From positions 1 to 5,691 of the forward strand of contig JAEWRS010000439.1 in assembly GCA_023398855.1 (NCBI GenBank): a stretch of 5,691 nucleotides of DNA, read 5' to 3'. The notes under the pieces are model-generated. The model saw nothing but the letters and a program-made list of their open reading frames with translations, searched no databases and was not told where the DNA came from. Origin of the DNA: Bacillota bacterium. GTDB lineage: Bacteria > Bacillota > Clostridia > Lachnospirales > Lachnospiraceae. Numbering within the stretch: position 1 is the stretch's first letter; each line of letters opens with the position of its first letter. Positions 1-5,691 of this stretch are shown piece after piece. The position numbers and the translations under genes are program-made.

Positions 1-1347
1 GCTATGTCCAGTTCTGGTATAGGGATCGTAAGAATAAGTGGTGAAGAGTCATTTCAAATAATAGATCGTATTTATAAAACAAAAGGAAACAAAGAGAAAA
101 AGCTTTCAGCAGAACCTTCTCATACCATTCATTACGGCTGTATTTGTGACGAGGATGAGGTTATTGATGAGGTTCTGGTTCTTATTATGAAGGGGCCACG
201 AAGTTATACTTCAGAGGATACGGTTGAGATCGACTGCCATGGTGGAGTACTGGTGACTAAAAGGATACTGGAAACCGTGTTAAAATACGGAGCAAGACCT
301 GCGGAACCAGGAGAATTTACGAAAAGGGCATATTTAAACGGCAGGCTGGATTTATCCCAGGCAGAGGCAGTCATTGATATCATCCATGCAAAAAATAATT
401 ATGCGTTGAAATCGTCTGTCAGTCAGCTAGAGGGAGCTGTCTCCAGAAAGATCAGGGATATGAGAGATAAAATTATTTATCATATTGCTTTGATTGAATC
501 TGCTTTAGATGATCCGGAACACATTTCACTGGATGGGTACCGGGAGCTCCTTCTTAGGACTTTAGAACCTTTAAAGAGGGAGTTAGCTCTTCTTATTAAA
601 TCTTCAGATAATGGAAGAGTTCTTTCAGAAGGAATTGAAACTGTTATTTTAGGTAAGCCCAATGCAGGAAAATCCTCTCTTTTAAATGTTTTGGTTGGAG
701 AGGAACGGGCAATTGTAACGGATATTGCCGGAACCACCAGAGATACCTTAAAAGAGCAGATCAGACTGGAAGATTTAAGCCTTCATATCATTGATACCGC
801 TGGGATCAGGAATACGGAGGATGTGGTTGAAAGGATTGGTGTTGAGAAAGCCAGAAACGCAGCTCAGGAAGCGGATTTAATCATCTATGTGGTGGATGGA
901 TCCTGTCCGCTTGATGAAAATGATGAGGAAATTTTGAATTTCATTGAAAACAGGAAGGCAGTTGTTCTTTTAAATAAAACAGATCTTTTTCCTGTTGTAA
1001 CAGAGGAAACTTTAGAATTAAGGACAAGGCATCGGATCATACCTATTTCCGCTAAGGAAGGTATTGGAATCGGAAATCTGGAAAATGAGATAAAGACTAT
1101 GTTCTATCATGGTGAGATTGATTTTAATGATCAGGTTTATATTACCAATGTGCGGCATAAGAATGCGTTGCAGGAGGCTCTAAATAGCCTTTGTATGGTG
1201 GAAGAAAGTATAAGTAATGAGATGCCGGAGGACTTTTACTCCATCGATTTAATGGATGCCTATGAGCACTTAGGAACCATCCTGGGAGAATCGGTGAACG
1301 ATGATCTGGTGAACGAGATATTCAGTAAGTTTTGTATGGGTAAATAA
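1..1347 (+). CDS. mnmE: tRNA uridine-5-carboxymethylaminomethyl(34) GTPase MnmE (5' partial)
   Basis: This is a dimeric GTPase that works with MnmG to install the (carboxymethyl)aminomethyl group at C5 of wobble U34 in tRNAs reading split codon boxes. Counting from the Met at base 4, 447 residues are visible. The frame is open to base 1, and the family normally has about 10 more N-terminal residues before this SSSGIGIVR segment, so the true start lies upstream of the window. The N-terminal tetrahydrofolate-binding domain spans about 1-110. The helical domain surrounds an inserted G domain with G1 GKPNAGKS (217-224, with Asn220 at the potassium-coordinating position), G2 GTTRD (243-247), G3 DTAG (264-267), G4 NKTD (324-327) and G5 SAK (349-351). 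The C-terminus is the family's FCMGK, with the conserved Cys444. All motifs are intact. In related genomes it follows jag/yidC in the origin region. Confidence 0.97.
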   Translation, partial: AMSSSGIGIVRISGEESFQIIDRIYKTKGNKEKKLSAEPSHTIHYGCICDEDEVIDEVLVLIMKGPRSYTSEDTVEIDCHGGVLVTKRILETVLKYGARPAEPGEFTKRAYLNGRLDLSQAEAVIDIIHAKNNYALKSSVSQLEGAVSRKIRDMRDKIIYHIALIESALDDPEHISLDGYRELLLRTLEPLKRELALLIKSSDNGRVLSEGIETVILGKPNAGKSSLLNVLVGEERAIVTDIAGTTRDTLKEQIRLEDLSLHIIDTAGIRNTEDVVERIGVEKARNAAQEADLIIYVVDGSCPLDENDEEILNFIENRKAVVLLNKTDLFPVVTEETLELRTRHRIIPISAKEGIGIGNLENEIKTMFYHGEIDFNDQVYITNVRHKNALQEALNSLCMVEESISNEMPEDFYSIDLMDAYEHLGTILGESVNDDLVNEIFSKFCMGK

Positions 1348-1381
1348 AGGACAGTATTTAAATAGGCTTATAACAATGTAG

Positions 1382-1407
1382 AAAATACCGGCAATGGGTA
1401 TTTTTTT
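1382..1407 (+). terminator. Terminator-like hairpin between mnmE and mnmG
   Basis: AAAATACC (1382-1389) pairs perfectly with GGTATTTT (1397-1404) across a 7-base loop, and the 3' arm runs into seven consecutive Ts (1401-1407). It starts 34 bases after the mnmE stop. The stem is AT-rich with only two G-C pairs, so termination may be partial. It would either separate mnmG from mnmE transcription or dampen it. No convincing separate mnmG promoter was found in the remaining 38 bases. Confidence 0.45.
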
Positions 1408-1445
1408 ATATGATACATGGGCGATAGATAGGAGAGAAAAAAGAA

Positions 1446-3347
1446 ATGCAGCATTTAGAAGAGTCTTATGATGTTGTCATAGTCGGTGCAGGCCATGCAG
1501 GCTGTGAGGCGGCTTTAGCCTGCGCAAGGCTGGGGCTTGAGACTATTATGTTTACAGTCAGTGTAGACAGCATTGCGCTGATGCCCTGCAATCCCAATAT
1601 TGGCGGAAGTTCCAAGGGTCATCTGGTAAAGGAACTAGATGCCTTAGGAGGGGAGATGGGAAAAAATATTGATAAAACCTTTATCCAATCCAAAATGCTG
1701 AATCAATCCAAAGGGCCGGCTGTTCATTCTCTAAGAGCACAGGCTGATAAACAAGAATATTCCAGAGCCATGAGAATGACTTTGGAAAATACGGATCATC
1801 TCACAATAAGGCAGGCCGAGGTTTCTGAAATTATTACTGAGGATGGAACTCTGACAGGAGTAAAGACCCTTTCCGGGGCAGTCTATCGCTGTAAGGCCGC
1901 TGTATTGGCCACTGGTACTTATTTAAGAGCCCGGTGTATCTATGGAGATGTAAGCGAGTATACGGGGCCAAATGGGCTTAAAGCGGCCAATCATCTGACA
2001 GATTCCTTAAAGGAGCATGGGATCGAAATGCTTCGCTTTAAGACGGGAACCCCTGCCCGGGTAGATAAAAGGAGCATTGATTTCTCTAAGATGGAAGAGC
2101 AGTTTGGAGATGAAAAGGTGGTTCCTTTTTCTTTTTCTACGGACAAGGAGGTCTTGCAAAAGGAGCAGATATCTTGCTGGCTGACTTATACCAATGAGAC
2201 TACCCATCAGATCATCCGTGAAAATATAGACCGTTCTCCCTTATATTCAGGTGCCATTGAAGGAACAGGGCCAAGATACTGTCCATCCATTGAGGATAAG
2301 GTGGTGAAATTCCCAGATAAGAACCGTCACCAGGTTTTTGTGGAACCAGAGGGACTTTATACCAACGAAATGTACCTGGCCGGAATGTCAAGTTCCTTAC
2401 CCGAAGATGTGCAGTATTCCATGTACCGGACAGTGCCAGGCTTAGAAAAGGTGAAGATTGTCAGAAATGCTTATGCCATTGAATATGACTGCATCAATTC
2501 CAGACAGCTTAAGTCTACTCTGGAAACCATGGCCATTAAAGGATTGTTCTGCGGCGGCCAGTTTAATGGGAGTTCCGGTTATGAGGAGGCTGCTGTTCAG
2601 GGCTTTATGGCTGGCGTAAACGCTTCTATGATGATACTGGAAAGAGAACAGGTGGTACTGGACCGTTCCCAGGCTTATATCGGCGTGCTCATTGATGATC
2701 TTGTTACAAAGGAGAATCATGAGCCATACCGGATGATGACCTCTAGGGCGGAATACAGGCTTTTGCTCCGCCAGGACAATGCGGATATCCGCTTAATGAA
2801 AATAGGCCATGATATAGGCTTAATAAGCAGCGAGCAGTATGAATTGATGCTGGAAAAGGTAAGGCTGATTGAAGAAGAGATCAGACGGCTGGAAACTACT
2901 AATATAGGAGCCTCAAGAGATATCCAGAAATTTTTGGAGGAAAATGGAAGCACTCCTTTAAAAACAGGTACAACTGTGGCAGAGCTTGTAAAGCGTCCTG
3001 AGCTGGATTATGTTATGTTAACTGAAATAGACAAAAAAAGGCCTGAACTTTCTGAAGATGTCATGGAACAGATTAATATAAATATTAAATATGATGGGTA
3101 CATCCGCAGGCAGAAACAACAGGTAAATCAGTATAAAAAACTGGAGAATAAAAAGCTGGATGTGGAATTTGATTATACTGCGGTAAGTGGACTGAGAAAA
3201 GAGGCCATCCAGAAGCTGAATTTGTATAAACCCATGTCCATTGGACAGGCATCCAGAATATCAGGTGTATCACCGGCAGACATATCCGTTTTGCTTGTTT
3301 TTCTGGAACAGCTTCGATACCAGAAGAGTATGGAAAAGAAAGAATGA
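1446..3347 (+). CDS. mnmG: tRNA uridine-5-carboxymethylaminomethyl(34) synthesis enzyme MnmG (GidA)
   Basis: This FAD- and NADH-dependent enzyme is the partner of MnmE in modifying U34 of tRNA in the cytoplasm. The 633 residues match the family's full length of about 630. The Rossmann FAD motif is GAGHAG (14-19). It is followed by MPCNPNIGG with Cys48 (46-54) and the [15 protein letters not shown] block (85-99). The first GidA signature, [11 protein letters not shown] (275-285), contains the catalytic-region Cys279. The second signature, [17 protein letters not shown] (370-386), has Gly where the classical pattern has Ala at its first position. The [15 protein letters not shown] block (433-447) and the C-terminal helical domain for MnmE and tRNA binding complete it. 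AGGAG at 1430-1434 lies 11 bases before the ATG. The gene is 98 bases after mnmE and 10 bases before rsmG. Confidence 0.98.
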   Translation: MQHLEESYDVVIVGAGHAGCEAALACARLGLETIMFTVSVDSIALMPCNPNIGGSSKGHLVKELDALGGEMGKNIDKTFIQSKMLNQSKGPAVHSLRAQADKQEYSRAMRMTLENTDHLTIRQAEVSEIITEDGTLTGVKTLSGAVYRCKAAVLATGTYLRARCIYGDVSEYTGPNGLKAANHLTDSLKEHGIEMLRFKTGTPARVDKRSIDFSKMEEQFGDEKVVPFSFSTDKEVLQKEQISCWLTYTNETTHQIIRENIDRSPLYSGAIEGTGPRYCPSIEDKVVKFPDKNRHQVFVEPEGLYTNEMYLAGMSSSLPEDVQYSMYRTVPGLEKVKIVRNAYAIEYDCINSRQLKSTLETMAIKGLFCGGQFNGSSGYEEAAVQGFMAGVNASMMILEREQVVLDRSQAYIGVLIDDLVTKENHEPYRMMTSRAEYRLLLRQDNADIRLMKIGHDIGLISSEQYELMLEKVRLIEEEIRRLETTNIGASRDIQKFLEENGSTPLKTGTTVAELVKRPELDYVMLTEIDKKRPELSEDVMEQININIKYDGYIRRQKQQVNQYKKLENKKLDVEFDYTAVSGLRKEAIQKLNLYKPMSIGQASRISGVSPADISVLLVFLEQLRYQKSMEKKE

Positions 3348-3357
3348 GGAATTTTGT

Positions 3358-4089
3358 ATGACTCAATCATTTGAAGAAAACTTTCGAAAAGAATTAGATA
3401 TATTATCTATAGATTTGAAAAAGAATCAAATAAATGAATTTTATAAGTATTATGAATTATTAATTGAATGGAATAAATTTATGAATTTAACTACAATTGT
3501 AGAAGAGGGTGAAGTGATCACAAAGCACTTTGTGGACAGTTTATCCCTTGTAAAAGCAGTTGATGAAATTGGGTCAAAGGATATTAAAATTATTGATGTG
3601 GGTACCGGAGCAGGATTTCCAGGGATCCCATTGATCATTGCTTTCCCTGAGTTAAGAATAACTTTAATGGATTCTTTAAACAAAAGAGTAAAATTTTTGA
3701 ATGAAGTGATTGAAACTCTGGAGTTAAAAAATATTAATGCGATTCATGGGAGAGCAGAAGACTTAGGAAAGGACCCCACTCATAGAGAAGCATATGATCT
3801 GTGTGTTTCAAGAGCAGTAGCAAATCTTAATACTTTATCTGAATATTGTATGCCCTTTGTAAAGAAGGGAGGTTATTTTATACCATATAAGTCAGGAAAG
3901 ATAGAAGAAGAGGTGGGAGCAGCAAAGCATGCTATATTTTTATTAGGTGGAAGAGTAGAAGAGGTAAAGACATTTTTACTTCCAGGAACAGAGGTAGAGA
4001 GGTCATTAGTTAAAATAAATAAAATTAGTAATATCTCAAAGCGTTATCCAAGAAAAGCTGGTTTGCCTACAAAGGAGCCATTAAATTAA
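3358..4089 (+). CDS. rsmG: 16S rRNA (guanine(527)-N(7))-methyltransferase RsmG (GidB)
   Basis: RsmG is an S-adenosylmethionine-dependent methyltransferase that makes m7G527 in the 16S rRNA 530 loop; loss of family members gives low-level streptomycin resistance. The product is 243 residues, normal for Firmicutes. Family blocks are WNKFMNLTTI (38-47), KHFVDSL (56-62), the SAM motif DVGTGAGFPGIPL (80-92), DSLNKRVKFL (105-114), GRAED (131-135), SRAVANL (151-157) and the basic tail YPRKAGLPTKEPL (230-242). An in-frame Met at 3241 would add 39 residues read from inside mnmG. It is rejected because the family N-terminus starts at 3358 and GAGGA (3346-3350) sits 7 bases before that ATG. The Shine-Dalgarno overlaps the mnmG stop codon, so translational coupling is likely. 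The first 120 bases of the gene are strikingly AT-rich. Confidence 0.97.
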   Translation: MTQSFEENFRKELDILSIDLKKNQINEFYKYYELLIEWNKFMNLTTIVEEGEVITKHFVDSLSLVKAVDEIGSKDIKIIDVGTGAGFPGIPLIIAFPELRITLMDSLNKRVKFLNEVIETLELKNINAIHGRAEDLGKDPTHREAYDLCVSRAVANLNTLSEYCMPFVKKGGYFIPYKSGKIEEEVGAAKHAIFLLGGRVEEVKTFLLPGTEVERSLVKINKISNISKRYPRKAGLPTKEPLN

Positions 4090-4092
4090 AAA

Positions 4093-4108
4093 TGTTTCAC
4101 GTGAAACA
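4093..4108. other. parS: parS site 1 (ParB-binding centromere-like site)
   Basis: TGTTTCACGTGAAACA is a perfect 16-bp palindrome matching the bacterial chromosomal parS consensus (the Bacillus subtilis form differs by one base). The palindrome extends to 18 bp at 4092-4109. It starts 4 bases after the rsmG stop. ParB (Spo0J) nucleates here, loads as a CTP-dependent clamp and spreads, recruiting SMC and interacting with ParA. Confidence 0.95.
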
Positions 4109-4142
4109 TCCCGCACATGAGTGATTTCTAAGCGCTAAAGGA

Positions 4143-4158
4143 TGTTTCACGTGAAACA
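4143..4158. other. parS: parS site 2
   Basis: This is a second perfect copy of the 16-bp parS palindrome (18 bp at 4142-4159), centred exactly 50 bp from site 1. It lies in the gap between the convergent ends of rsmG and the hydrolase gene. A flanking GG here and a flanking CC after site 1 extend the match between the two copies as an inverted repeat. Confidence 0.95.
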
Positions 4159-4187
4159 TTATTTTTTAAATTAGTTACACAATTATA

Positions 4188-5138
4188 TTAAACAAAAAAC
4201 ATTTGAATCATCCGAAGCAGTTCAGAAGGATTTTCCAATTGTGGAAGATATTTGGAATTACTGATCAGAGAGCTTTCGATAGCTGGATTATATATCTGAT
4301 ATTCTCGTATCATTTCATCAATATTTTCTATTCCACATCCTCCAATAATATAAATGCTATTGTTTATTTTTTTCAATGCATTTACAATATTACATTTCGT
4401 ATAATTGCATTTCACACTAGCGTATAAAGATTTTGGAGAATCGCCTAAGTGTGCTGACTCATAGTAAGCATCTACCAAAGATGTTTTTACGGAATAGGGA
4501 TTATAAAAATGGTTTGAAGCAAATTCATCCATAATTGATTTTTTACTGGTGGCTATATGATAGAGCAGTGTACCCAATACAGGCAAGTCCAAAATAAATT
4601 TATAGATTCGACCATGCTTATTAGGTATCTGGCTGCATGTGAGTAAGGTATCAGGATTAATCAGCATAACCTGATCAAACAGCTCAGGTGACTGATTGCA
4701 AGTCATGACGGCTAGTGCTGATGATGATCCGGATGCAATCACATTGGTTCGATGTCCGATTTCAGACTTAACAAAATCGGATATTAGCTGCACATATAAA
4801 TAGTTGGTATAAGTAAGATCAGGCTTCTCAGATCTTCCGCATCCTAAAAGATCTAGAGTGTATACGGTATACTGCTCTTTTAACTGGTTTATCATTTGGC
4901 TCCACTCATACCCGCTGGAGCATGTGGTCAGATCATGGATAAGTAAAAGAGGTTTTCCAGTCCCGGTCTTAGTATAATGGATATTACCAAAACGCCATTT
5001 ATAACACAAGGATTTAGATTCTGATAATATATTTTTGGAGGTCGCAGAATATTTAATACACTTATTAATAATAGCAGTGGTAACTGCTGTACTGGCCGAT
5101 AAAATTAGTAGAGTTAATAGTTTATTCCTTGTTTTCAT
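4188..5138 (-). CDS. Membrane-anchored alpha/beta-hydrolase-fold protein, catalytic triad apparently degenerate
   Basis: The product is 316 residues. A hydrophobic N-terminal segment (about 7-25) after a basic MKTRNK start suggests a signal anchor with the fold outside the membrane. The alpha/beta-hydrolase core is recognisable: PLLLIHD (63-69, HD in place of the usual HG oxyanion-hole pair), LDLLGCGRSEKP (95-106), and a nucleophile elbow ASGSSSA (135-141) with Ser138 in the Ser position. The final helix region is YLPQLENPSELL (297-308). The catalytic His expected just before LPQLE is Tyr297 (TAT), and the Asp expected after strand 6 falls in GGCGIEN (266-272), where only Glu271 is acidic. 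It could be a pseudoenzyme or a divergent hydrolase; the substrate is unknown. There are nine cysteines. AGGAGG at 5150-5145 lies 6 bases before the ATG, which fixes the start. It is transcribed alone, against its neighbours, with its own promoter. Confidence 0.85.
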   Translation of the reverse strand: MKTRNKLLTLLILSASTAVTTAIINKCIKYSATSKNILSESKSLCYKWRFGNIHYTKTGTGKPLLLIHDLTTCSSGYEWSQMINQLKEQYTVYTLDLLGCGRSEKPDLTYTNYLYVQLISDFVKSEIGHRTNVIASGSSSALAVMTCNQSPELFDQVMLINPDTLLTCSQIPNKHGRIYKFILDLPVLGTLLYHIATSKKSIMDEFASNHFYNPYSVKTSLVDAYYESAHLGDSPKSLYASVKCNYTKCNIVNALKKINNSIYIIGGCGIENIDEMIREYQIYNPAIESSLISNSKYLPQLENPSELLRMIQMFFV

Positions 5139-5153
5139 ACTTTACCTCCTGAA

Positions 5154-5167
5154 ATAGATTGATCTAT
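5154..5167. promoter_or_regulatory. Operator-like dyad at the hydrolase transcription start
   Basis: ATAGAT and ATCTAT form a 6-bp inverted repeat around a 2-base centre. It lies just downstream of the minus-strand -10 hexamer and upstream of the Shine-Dalgarno, spanning the expected transcription start. That position would suit a repressor. The sequence is short and AT-rich, so chance is a real alternative. No regulator gene is visible here. Confidence 0.3.
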
Positions 5168-5171
5168 CTTT

Positions 5172-5200
5172 ATTATAATATAATCAATATGGACTTACAA
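5172..5200 (-). promoter_or_regulatory. SigA-type promoter of the hydrolase gene
   Basis: On the minus strand, TTGTAA (5200-5195, 4 of 6 consensus) and a perfect TATAAT (5177-5172) are separated by exactly 17 bases. Transcription should start near 5165, giving a leader of about 27 bases that contains the dyad and the AGGAGG ribosome binding site. Confidence 0.65.
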
Positions 5201-5296
5201 CGCCTAACATATTAATTTATTCTTAAAACTTATCCTCTATGAATAAAGTCTAGGAAAAAATTGATTGAATATAGGATTATATAAGGTCCATAAATT

Positions 5297-5324
5297 TTGA
5301 TACAGTTATTATTGACAATATAGT
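5297..5324 (+). promoter_or_regulatory. Candidate distal parA promoter (P1)
   Basis: TTGATA (5297-5302) and TATAGT (5319-5324) each match the SigA consensus at 5 of 6 positions with a 16-base spacer. Predicted start is near 5331, about 24 bases before parS site 3, so the transcript would include the parS palindrome and a leader of about 230 bases. In AT-rich DNA such matches also arise by chance. Confidence 0.4.
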
Positions 5325-5355
5325 AAATGGATTACATGGATCAATAGAGTTAAAA

Positions 5356-5371
5356 TGTTTCACGTGAAACA
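5356..5371. other. parS: parS site 3
   Basis: This is the third perfect copy of TGTTTCACGTGAAACA. Here the flanks extend the palindrome to 24 bp (5352-5375, AAAA before and TTTT after the core extension). It lies 1213 bp from site 2 and about 60 bp upstream of the proximal parA -10 element. ParB bound here and spreading could affect parA transcription as well as origin segregation. Confidence 0.95.
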
Positions 5372-5428
5372 TTTTCTGTAAATTATAGATTTTTTTTACA
5401 GGAAACCATAGGAAAAAAAAATAAAATA

Positions 5429-5437
5429 TGCTATACT
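5429..5437 (+). promoter_or_regulatory. Candidate proximal parA promoter (P2, extended -10)
   Basis: TGCTATACT gives a TG-n extended -10 with hexamer TATACT (5432-5437). No good -35 lies 16-18 bases upstream (TAGGAA at 17), which is tolerable for an extended -10 promoter. Predicted start is near 5444, giving a parA leader of about 120 bases. Confidence 0.5.
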
Positions 5438-5476
5438 CTACTTTGAACTGCAAGTTTCGGATGTAGTAACAAAAAA

Positions 5477-5503
5477 AGGTTGGGAGAAGGAGTTTCTCAA
5501 CCT
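5477..5503 (+). promoter_or_regulatory. Hairpin in the parA leader
   Basis: AGGTTGGGAGA (5477-5487) pairs with TTTCTCAACCT (5493-5503) over 11 pairs including two G-U, closing a 5-base AGGAG loop. No T-run follows, so it is not an intrinsic terminator. It may stabilise the mRNA or act in control of parA expression; the role is not known. Confidence 0.4.
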
Positions 5504-5512
5504 GGAATTTAA

Positions 5513-5543
5513 GAATCAACTGGATGGCGTATTCCTTTGATTC
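5513..5543 (+). promoter_or_regulatory. Second leader hairpin next to the parA ribosome binding site
   Basis: GAATCAA (5513-5519) pairs perfectly with TTGATTC (5537-5543) across a 17-base loop. The stem ends 3 bases before the AGGAGG Shine-Dalgarno at 5547-5552. It leaves that site unpaired, and could affect ribosome access. The stem is short and the fold unproven. Confidence 0.3.
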
Positions 5544-5563
5544 ATCAGGAGGCAGAATTTAAA

Positions 5564-5691
5564 ATGGGAAGAATCATAGCGATAGCAAACCAGAAGGGCG
5601 GTGTCGGTAAAACGACTACTGCGATCAATCTATCTGCTTGTCTTGCAGAATCCAGACAACGGGTATTGGCTGTGGATTTTGATCCACAGGG
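5564..5691 (+). CDS. parA: Chromosome partitioning ATPase ParA/Soj (3' partial)
   Basis: ParA is a Walker-type cytoplasmic ATPase that binds DNA as an ATP dimer and, with ParB on parS, positions replication origins; in Bacillus the homologue Soj also controls DnaA. Only the first 42 codons and part of the 43rd lie in the window. The deviant Walker A box KGGVGKTT (11-18) has the signature Lys11 as well as Lys16. The Walker A' strand VLAVDFDPQ (34-42) carries Asp38 and Asp40. The start [10 protein letters not shown] is typical of the chromosomal family with no N-terminal DNA-binding extension, unlike many plasmid ParAs. AGGAGG at 5547-5552 lies 11 bases before the ATG. The nearby parS sites support a chromosomal parABS locus; parB is expected just downstream but is not visible. 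Confidence 0.96.
   Translation, partial: MGRIIAIANQKGGVGKTTTAINLSACLAESRQRVLAVDFDPQ

Larger units (their letters stand above)
4091..4167. terminator. Probable bidirectional terminator built from two parS copies
   Basis: Bases 4091-4111 and 4140-4160 are perfect 21-bp reverse complements separated by 28 bases. Each arm also contains an 18-bp palindrome that can fold alone (7-bp stem with an ACGT loop). On the plus strand the structure is followed by a T-rich run (4162-4167) after the rsmG stop. On the minus strand arm 1 is followed by TTTTAATTT, downstream of the hydrolase stop at 4188. It lies between convergent genes with no other terminator visible. The repeat is seen directly; termination is inferred. 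Confidence 0.5.
5139..5563. other. 425-bp AT-rich intergenic control region between the hydrolase gene and parA
   Basis: No credible gene was found here on either strand. Reading from the hydrolase side it holds the hydrolase Shine-Dalgarno, a dyad, a minus-strand promoter, about 95 bases with nothing recognisable (5201-5296), a plus-strand promoter candidate, parS site 3, a second plus-strand promoter candidate, two leader hairpins and the parA Shine-Dalgarno. The two flanking genes are divergent, so this is a divergent control region. Confidence 0.7.

Noticed and set aside
3241..3357. Upstream in-frame extension of rsmG by 39 codons
   Set aside because: It lies wholly inside mnmG in another frame, does not resemble RsmG, and the Met at 3358 has a well-placed GAGGA and the family N-terminus.
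3532..3546. TGTGGACAG resembling a DnaA box
   Set aside because: It differs from the consensus, is a single copy within the conserved HFVDSL coding block of rsmG, and has no neighbouring boxes or AT-rich unwinding region pattern.
4091..4160. 21-bp inverted repeats as ends of a mobile element
   Set aside because: The repeats are two parS palindromes only 28 bases apart with no transposase or target duplication.
4203..4427. 74-codon plus-strand reading frame inside the hydrolase gene
   Set aside because: It is antisense to a gene with clear fold motifs and a strong ribosome binding site, and it has no recognisable protein features of its own.
5312..5317. Perfect TTGACA hexamer as a -35 element before parS site 3
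   Set aside because: No acceptable -10 hexamer lies 16-18 bases downstream (CATGGA at 17). The overlapping TTGATA-16-TATAGT pair is the better promoter candidate.
5277..5519. 80-codon minus-strand reading frame containing MFHVKH
   Set aside because: MFHVKH is simply the translation of the parS palindrome. The rest is low-complexity (FYFFFLW) from A/T runs, covers the parA promoter region, and has no ribosome binding site.
5524..5562. 12-codon upstream reading frame ([12 protein letters not shown]) stopping one base before the parA ATG
   Set aside because: The arrangement could allow coupling, but there is no Shine-Dalgarno at a usable distance before its ATG and its codons include the parA ribosome binding site. 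Most likely chance.

Overview
The window is a near-origin segment of a low-GC Firmicute chromosome, most likely a clostridial (Lachnospiraceae-like) species. The evidence is the order mnmE-mnmG-rsmG followed by parA (soj), strong AGGAGG-type ribosome binding sites, AT-rich intergenic DNA, and three perfect ParB-binding parS palindromes. In Bacillus the equivalent stretch is mnmE-mnmG-rsmG-noc-soj-spo0J. Here the noc position holds an unrelated gene on the opposite strand. The taxonomic placement is inferred from gene order and protein similarity as remembered, not from a search.

Layout. Bases 1-1347 carry mnmE without its first roughly ten codons. A 98-base gap with a terminator-like hairpin follows. 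Next come mnmG (1446-3347) and, 10 bases on, rsmG (3358-4089), whose Shine-Dalgarno overlaps the mnmG stop. The 98-base convergent gap 4090-4187 holds two parS copies 50 bp apart that form a 21-bp inverted repeat with T-runs on both outer sides. A divergent, membrane-anchored alpha/beta-hydrolase-fold protein lies on the minus strand (5138-4188). The 425-base gap 5139-5563 holds the hydrolase promoter, an operator-like dyad, a third parS, two candidate parA promoters and a hairpin-containing parA leader. The window ends 43 codons into parA.

How the genes work together. MnmE and MnmG form the complex that modifies U34 of certain tRNAs. RsmG methylates 16S rRNA. ParA, with a ParB presumably encoded just past the window, acts on the parS sites to organise and segregate the replication origin. 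The hydrolase is the only unfamiliar component. It is bracketed by parS sites, so it should lie inside the ParB nucleoprotein complex, and its sequence lacks the usual catalytic histidine and acid positions. No mobile element, CRISPR array, rRNA or tRNA gene was seen.
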